Shown one piece after another: positions 6,884 through 9,324 of a DNA stretch of 9,324 bases. Position 1 is the first letter of the stretch, and each line of letters opens with the position of its first letter. This DNA comes from an uncultured Eggerthellaceae bacterium. Its GTDB lineage: Bacteria > Actinomycetota > Coriobacteriia > Coriobacteriales > Eggerthellaceae. The position numbers and the translations under genes are program-made. Below the pieces are notes generated by a model that had not been told where the DNA came from, made no database searches, and saw only the letters and a program-made list of their open reading frames with translations. The DNA lies in the NCBI GenBank assembly GCA_934630485.1, contig CAKTWD010000067.1, positions 1-9,324 of the forward strand, written 5' to 3'.

Positions 6884-7712
6884 CCCCGCTGATCACTTCG
6901 GCGATGTCGGCATCGATGACGATGCTGCGCTCCTCAATTTCGGAGGGGGCATACGCCTCACCTCGATTAACGGTGGCGAAAACGGCACGAGGGTACTTGC
7001 CGACCATGCCCCAGAACGGGTACTTGATAATGCCCGGCGTGTTGAACCCAACGCCAAGCTCCAAGAACAGCACTTTCTTGCCAGCTGTACGGTTCAGGAA
7101 ATCGCGGTAGCGCCTTGCCGCCGAACGCCAGCCCTCATCCTCAACGAACGTATCGTCCGCGCGCAAGTTGAGGCTCATCTCTTGTCCGCAATGCGGACAG
7201 CGCGGGATCATGTCGCTTGGGATTGCCGTGCCAACCGTAGTGGCATGCATCGCGCGAATAATTTCCTCGTTGTCGAACGTCTCTTCGCAGCACGGCTCGC
7301 TGCACTGAAACAGCCCATAGTCGCCCTGCGTATAGAACAGGCGCTCTTTATCGAAACCAGCCAACTGGAACTGATGATCGACGTTCGTGGTAAGAACGAA
7401 ATAATCCTTCCCTTCAAGAATGCCCTTCAGCTGGGAATACACTTCACCGACACCGCACTCGTAGCGATTCGCCAAAATCGAAGCGCTCCAGTAGCCCCAG
7501 AATTCCTCGCGTGTCGGAAACGGGTAAAACCCCGCCCTATAAAAGTCGTGCACGCCATAAGCATCTTCCCAGGGTTTGCACCATTGAGTGAAACGCTCAC
7601 CCGAGTAGTCGAAGCCAGCCGATGCCGAAAGCCCGGCACCCGCTCCAACGACGATCGCCTCAGCGCCCTCTATTGCCTGCGCAAGCTGCTTAACTGCAGT
7701 TTGATTCATCAT
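6834..7712 (-). CDS. Class M-like sirtuin (SirTM), probable protein ADP-ribosyltransferase
   Basis: A 292-residue SIR2-fold protein. The NAD-binding loop VGAGAGLSASAGFDYS (22-37), TTNVDHQ (108-114) and a zinc ribbon (Cys137, Cys141, Cys172, Cys175) are visible. The catalytic histidine of deacetylating sirtuins (ELHG) is replaced: the segment is FYTQGDYG, with Gln129. Asn110, Gln129 and Arg184 sit at a constant offset of eight from Asn118, Gln137 and Arg192, which I recall as key residues of Streptococcus pyogenes SirTM. Class M sirtuins ADP-ribosylate a lipoylated GcvH-like carrier rather than deacetylate; here no carrier, macrodomain or lipoate ligase gene is in the window. The start is the ATG at 7712, six bases after GGAAAGAGG; an upstream ATG at 7748 lacks this. 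It overlaps the radical SAM gene by 23 bp, implying translational coupling. Assignment as SirTM is strong; the target is unknown. Confidence 0.87.
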   Translation of the reverse strand: MMNQTAVKQLAQAIEGAEAIVVGAGAGLSASAGFDYSGERFTQWCKPWEDAYGVHDFYRAGFYPFPTREEFWGYWSASILANRYECGVGEVYSQLKGILEGKDYFVLTTNVDHQFQLAGFDKERLFYTQGDYGLFQCSEPCCEETFDNEEIIRAMHATTVGTAIPSDMIPRCPHCGQEMSLNLRADDTFVEDEGWRSAARRYRDFLNRTAGKKVLFLELGVGFNTPGIIKYPFWGMVGKYPRAVFATVNRGEAYAPSEIEERSIVIDADIAEVISGVSGILSRGARSRATGL

Positions 7713-8757
7713 CGTCAACCTCTTTCCAACATTGCGGGTCAGCATCATACATATCCCCGGTGTAGCCGTACGTCACCGCCGGGCAACCTCGACACCACCC
7801 GAACAGCTCGCATTTAGAGCACTTCTTGAATTGCTTGAAATCCCGCTTCTCTTCCATTGCAGCCGAAAAGAACACATCGCGCAAAGACGAATCAGCTATG
7901 TTCCCGACTTTGCTCTCCATGCGACGGCACGCATATACGTCGCCTGTGGGCAGAATCGTCATATGACCCCAGCCGCAATGGCATCCGTCGTAAATAACGC
8001 CGGGCTTCGCGTCTTTCGGGATGACGAATTTCCCTTGCTCCCATTGGAGAAGCGTCCAAAGGTGGTCCTTAAGCTGGAAATACGTTTTGCAACCGTTTGC
8101 CTGGTGATACTCCATGCGTTCCTGACAAGCCAAAAGAACATCGCGGTACTCAAGCGGCTCCATATGGAACTCCTCGAGCTTCTGACCCGTCGTCGGGCAA
8201 TAACGCCCGAACGCGAACACATCCACGCCAAGGGCGGCTGCCAGATCGATAAGCTGCGGCAGTTCATGAGCGTTCGTGCTTGAAACGGTATTCATGATGG
8301 CAACCCAAATACCTGTGCGCTTCAAGCATTCTACAGCCCGAAGAGTTTCACGGAACGACCCAGGCTTGCGGAACATGTCATGCGTTTGCTCCAAGCCATC
8401 CAGCGATAGTTGGTATTTTCGGCAGCCCAACTCTTTCAAACGGGCACAAACCTCATCGTTAAGATGAAACGGGTTGCCCATCATGCACCACATGAAACCG
8501 CGATCGTGAAGCAGTTCTGCCAACCGCCAGAAATCCGGGTGAAGAATAGGGTCGCCGCCTGTCACATAGAAATAAGGCTGACGACCAAGCTCTTCGCACA
8601 AACGCTGCGCCTGATCAACGATCTCAAGCATGTTCTCCCAGGACATGCGGTCGAAGCCTTTGCACTCCCCATCTGCAAAGATATAGCAGTGCTTGCAGCG
8701 CTGATCGCACTCGTCGGTAATGTGCCACTGGAATGCGAATGTAGGTGTTTCAGCCAT
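7690..8757 (-). CDS. Radical SAM/SPASM enzyme, resembling the 'ACGX system' family
   Basis: A 355-residue radical SAM enzyme. The cluster motif CxxxCxxC is Cys17, Cys21, Cys24 in CDQRCKHCY, followed by GGDP (67-70), the SAM-binding GGE equivalent. The C-terminal SPASM domain runs from about 257 to 345, with Cys259, Cys261, Cys277, Cys313, Cys316, Cys322, Cys325 and Cys343, and the typical ILPTGDVYAC and CRGCPA segments. SPASM proteins modify ribosomal peptides or protein side chains using auxiliary [4Fe-4S] clusters. The N-terminal FQWHITDECDQRCKHCYIF and the FGRYCPTTGQK segment recall the family named after ACGX-repeat peptides; that assignment is from memory. No ACGX peptide is encoded in the window. 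GAAAGGG lies seven bases before the ATG. The gene starts two bases after the flavin-ferredoxin stop and overlaps the sirtuin start, so these three form one operon. Confidence 0.92.
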   Translation of the reverse strand: MAETPTFAFQWHITDECDQRCKHCYIFADGECKGFDRMSWENMLEIVDQAQRLCEELGRQPYFYVTGGDPILHPDFWRLAELLHDRGFMWCMMGNPFHLNDEVCARLKELGCRKYQLSLDGLEQTHDMFRKPGSFRETLRAVECLKRTGIWVAIMNTVSSTNAHELPQLIDLAAALGVDVFAFGRYCPTTGQKLEEFHMEPLEYRDVLLACQERMEYHQANGCKTYFQLKDHLWTLLQWEQGKFVIPKDAKPGVIYDGCHCGWGHMTILPTGDVYACRRMESKVGNIADSSLRDVFFSAAMEEKRDFKQFKKCSKCELFGWCRGCPAVTYGYTGDMYDADPQCWKEVDDDESNCS

Positions 8758-8759
8758 GA

Positions 8760-9324
8760 CTATTCCCTTTCTTCCTGAACGAATCGAGCCGCACTAACTG
8801 GGCACGCCTCGGCGCATGCTCCGCAATGCAGGCAATGCTTTTGCTGAATAACGTAAGGCTCACCTGCAACAATGCATTTCTGCGGACAAACCGCTGCGCA
8901 TTTGCCGCATCCTATGCAATCGGCGGATATGCGATAGCCGCCCCTCTTAACCCGAGCGCCATTCAGCGTATAAACACCGCGCTCGATTGGTTTCACGCCC
9001 AAATTGAAATAATCGAAGGTGATTTCCGAGATCTTGAAAACAATCCCGATGCTTCGAGTTTCACCCGGATAAACGTTCGCCAAATACGGTTGCTCCTGAA
9101 AGATGCAGTCGATCCATTTCTTCTGTTCGTCCTGGGGAGCAGGCCGAGCGACGCCGCTCATACGGATCATTTCATTGAACCGCGTATGCACCATGGTCTG
9201 GAGATGCCCATCCGCCAAAAGCTGTTTGGACATCTCCTTCCCACGGGCCGTGAAAAAGTACACGGCATCGGGTTCGTAATGGACCGCGCTCACGCAACGG
9301 ATCTGGGGTAAGCCCGAATCGTCA
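8760..9324 (-). CDS. Flavin split-barrel plus 2[4Fe-4S] ferredoxin fusion, N-terminus missing (right edge)
   Basis: An electron-transfer protein with two parts. The first is a pyridoxamine 5'-phosphate oxidase-like split barrel (IRCVSAVHYEPDAVYFFTAR, then GKEMSKQLL) that usually binds FMN or F420. The second is a C-terminal ferredoxin with two clusters, CIGCGKCAAVCPQKC and CLHCGACAEACP. A GTG at 9293 could be read as a start, but the frame stays open to the window edge (DDSGLPQIRC precedes it) and the strand order of a PPOX-type domain continues through it; the true start is therefore to the right. At least 187 residues are visible. It is two bases upstream of the radical SAM gene. A low-potential flavin-ferredoxin could supply electrons to the radical SAM enzyme; that role is inferred from position only. 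Confidence 0.88.
   Translation of the reverse strand, partial: DDSGLPQIRCVSAVHYEPDAVYFFTARGKEMSKQLLADGHLQTMVHTRFNEMIRMSGVARPAPQDEQKKWIDCIFQEQPYLANVYPGETRSIGIVFKISEITFDYFNLGVKPIERGVYTLNGARVKRGGYRISADCIGCGKCAAVCPQKCIVAGEPYVIQQKHCLHCGACAEACPVSAARFVQEERE

Noticed and set aside
6834..7712. Sirtuin as an antiphage SIR2 effector
   Set aside because: It is a stand-alone small SIR2 with a zinc ribbon and SirTM residues, and no defence partner gene (Argonaute, HerA, TIR, STAND) is nearby.
7713..7748. ATG at 7748 as sirtuin start
   Set aside because: It has no Shine-Dalgarno and lies deeper in the radical SAM gene, whereas the ATG at 7712 has GGAAAGAGG six bases upstream.
6648..7817. Long plus-strand open frame of 389 codons
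   Set aside because: It lies opposite the sirtuin and across the K+ channel, is rich in Arg, Ala and Ser without domain motifs, and is a shadow of the conserved genes.
8826..9311. Plus-strand open frame of 161 codons
   Set aside because: It is antisense to the flavin-ferredoxin gene, whose cysteine motifs are unmistakable.
1..9324. CRISPR arrays, tRNA, rRNA, insertion sequences, attachment sites
   Set aside because: No regularly spaced repeats, cloverleaf sequences, transposase motifs or terminal inverted repeats were seen on reading both strands.

Overview
The window reads as a stretch of chromosome from a strictly anaerobic or microaerophilic, moderately GC-rich bacterium. The gene set fits a Coriobacteriia/Eggerthellaceae-type gut or oral actinobacterium: a flavodoxin-ferredoxin of the EFR1 type, a flavin-ferredoxin hybrid, a SPASM radical SAM enzyme and a YjbR-like protein. 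This taxonomic guess is an inference from gene content and protein style. No rRNA, tRNA or taxonomic marker is present. Nine or ten kilobases are almost fully coding. I see no CRISPR array, insertion sequence, tRNA or phage gene, and no gene-free stretch longer than about 205 bases.

Left block, 1-2352, minus strand: a MATE multidrug exporter, then a MarR-family regulator, then the start of an EFR1-type flavodoxin/ferredoxin that runs off the left edge. The MATE upstream region (2248-2303) carries a striking operator-like array: two copies of TTGACTAYATTAGT exactly 21 bp apart, inside an outer GTCTAAC/GTTAGAC inverted repeat. A related TTGACTAAC half-site lies just upstream of marR. This looks like a MarR-controlled efflux and redox unit.

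Middle-left block, 2353-4490, minus strand: an ALDH3-type aldehyde dehydrogenase followed by a membrane PAP2 phosphatase, probably one transcript. The dehydrogenase has KCSR in place of the usual KPSE cofactor motif, which may mean altered NAD/NADP preference.

Middle-right block, 4696-6883, plus strand: a YjbR/MmcQ-like small protein, a CLC-family anion transporter and a two-helix K+ channel. The CLC gene has a perfect TATAAT seven bases before its ATG and no Shine-Dalgarno sequence, so it may be transcribed as a leaderless mRNA. The CLC lacks the gating glutamate. CLC and K+ channel are four bases apart and probably act together in anion/K+ balance.

Right block, 6834-9324, minus strand: a tightly packed operon of (a) a flavin split-barrel plus two-cluster ferredoxin protein, cut by the right edge, (b) a radical SAM/SPASM enzyme resembling the 'ACGX system' family, and (c) a sirtuin whose catalytic histidine is replaced by glutamine, as in the class M ADP-ribosylating sirtuins (SirTM). 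The usual SirTM partners (macrodomain hydrolase, GcvH-like carrier, lipoate ligase) are not in the window. The association of a SirTM-like enzyme with a SPASM peptide-modifying enzyme and a dedicated electron carrier is the best candidate here for an undescribed system. The sirtuin and K+ channel genes converge and overlap tail to tail by 50 bp.
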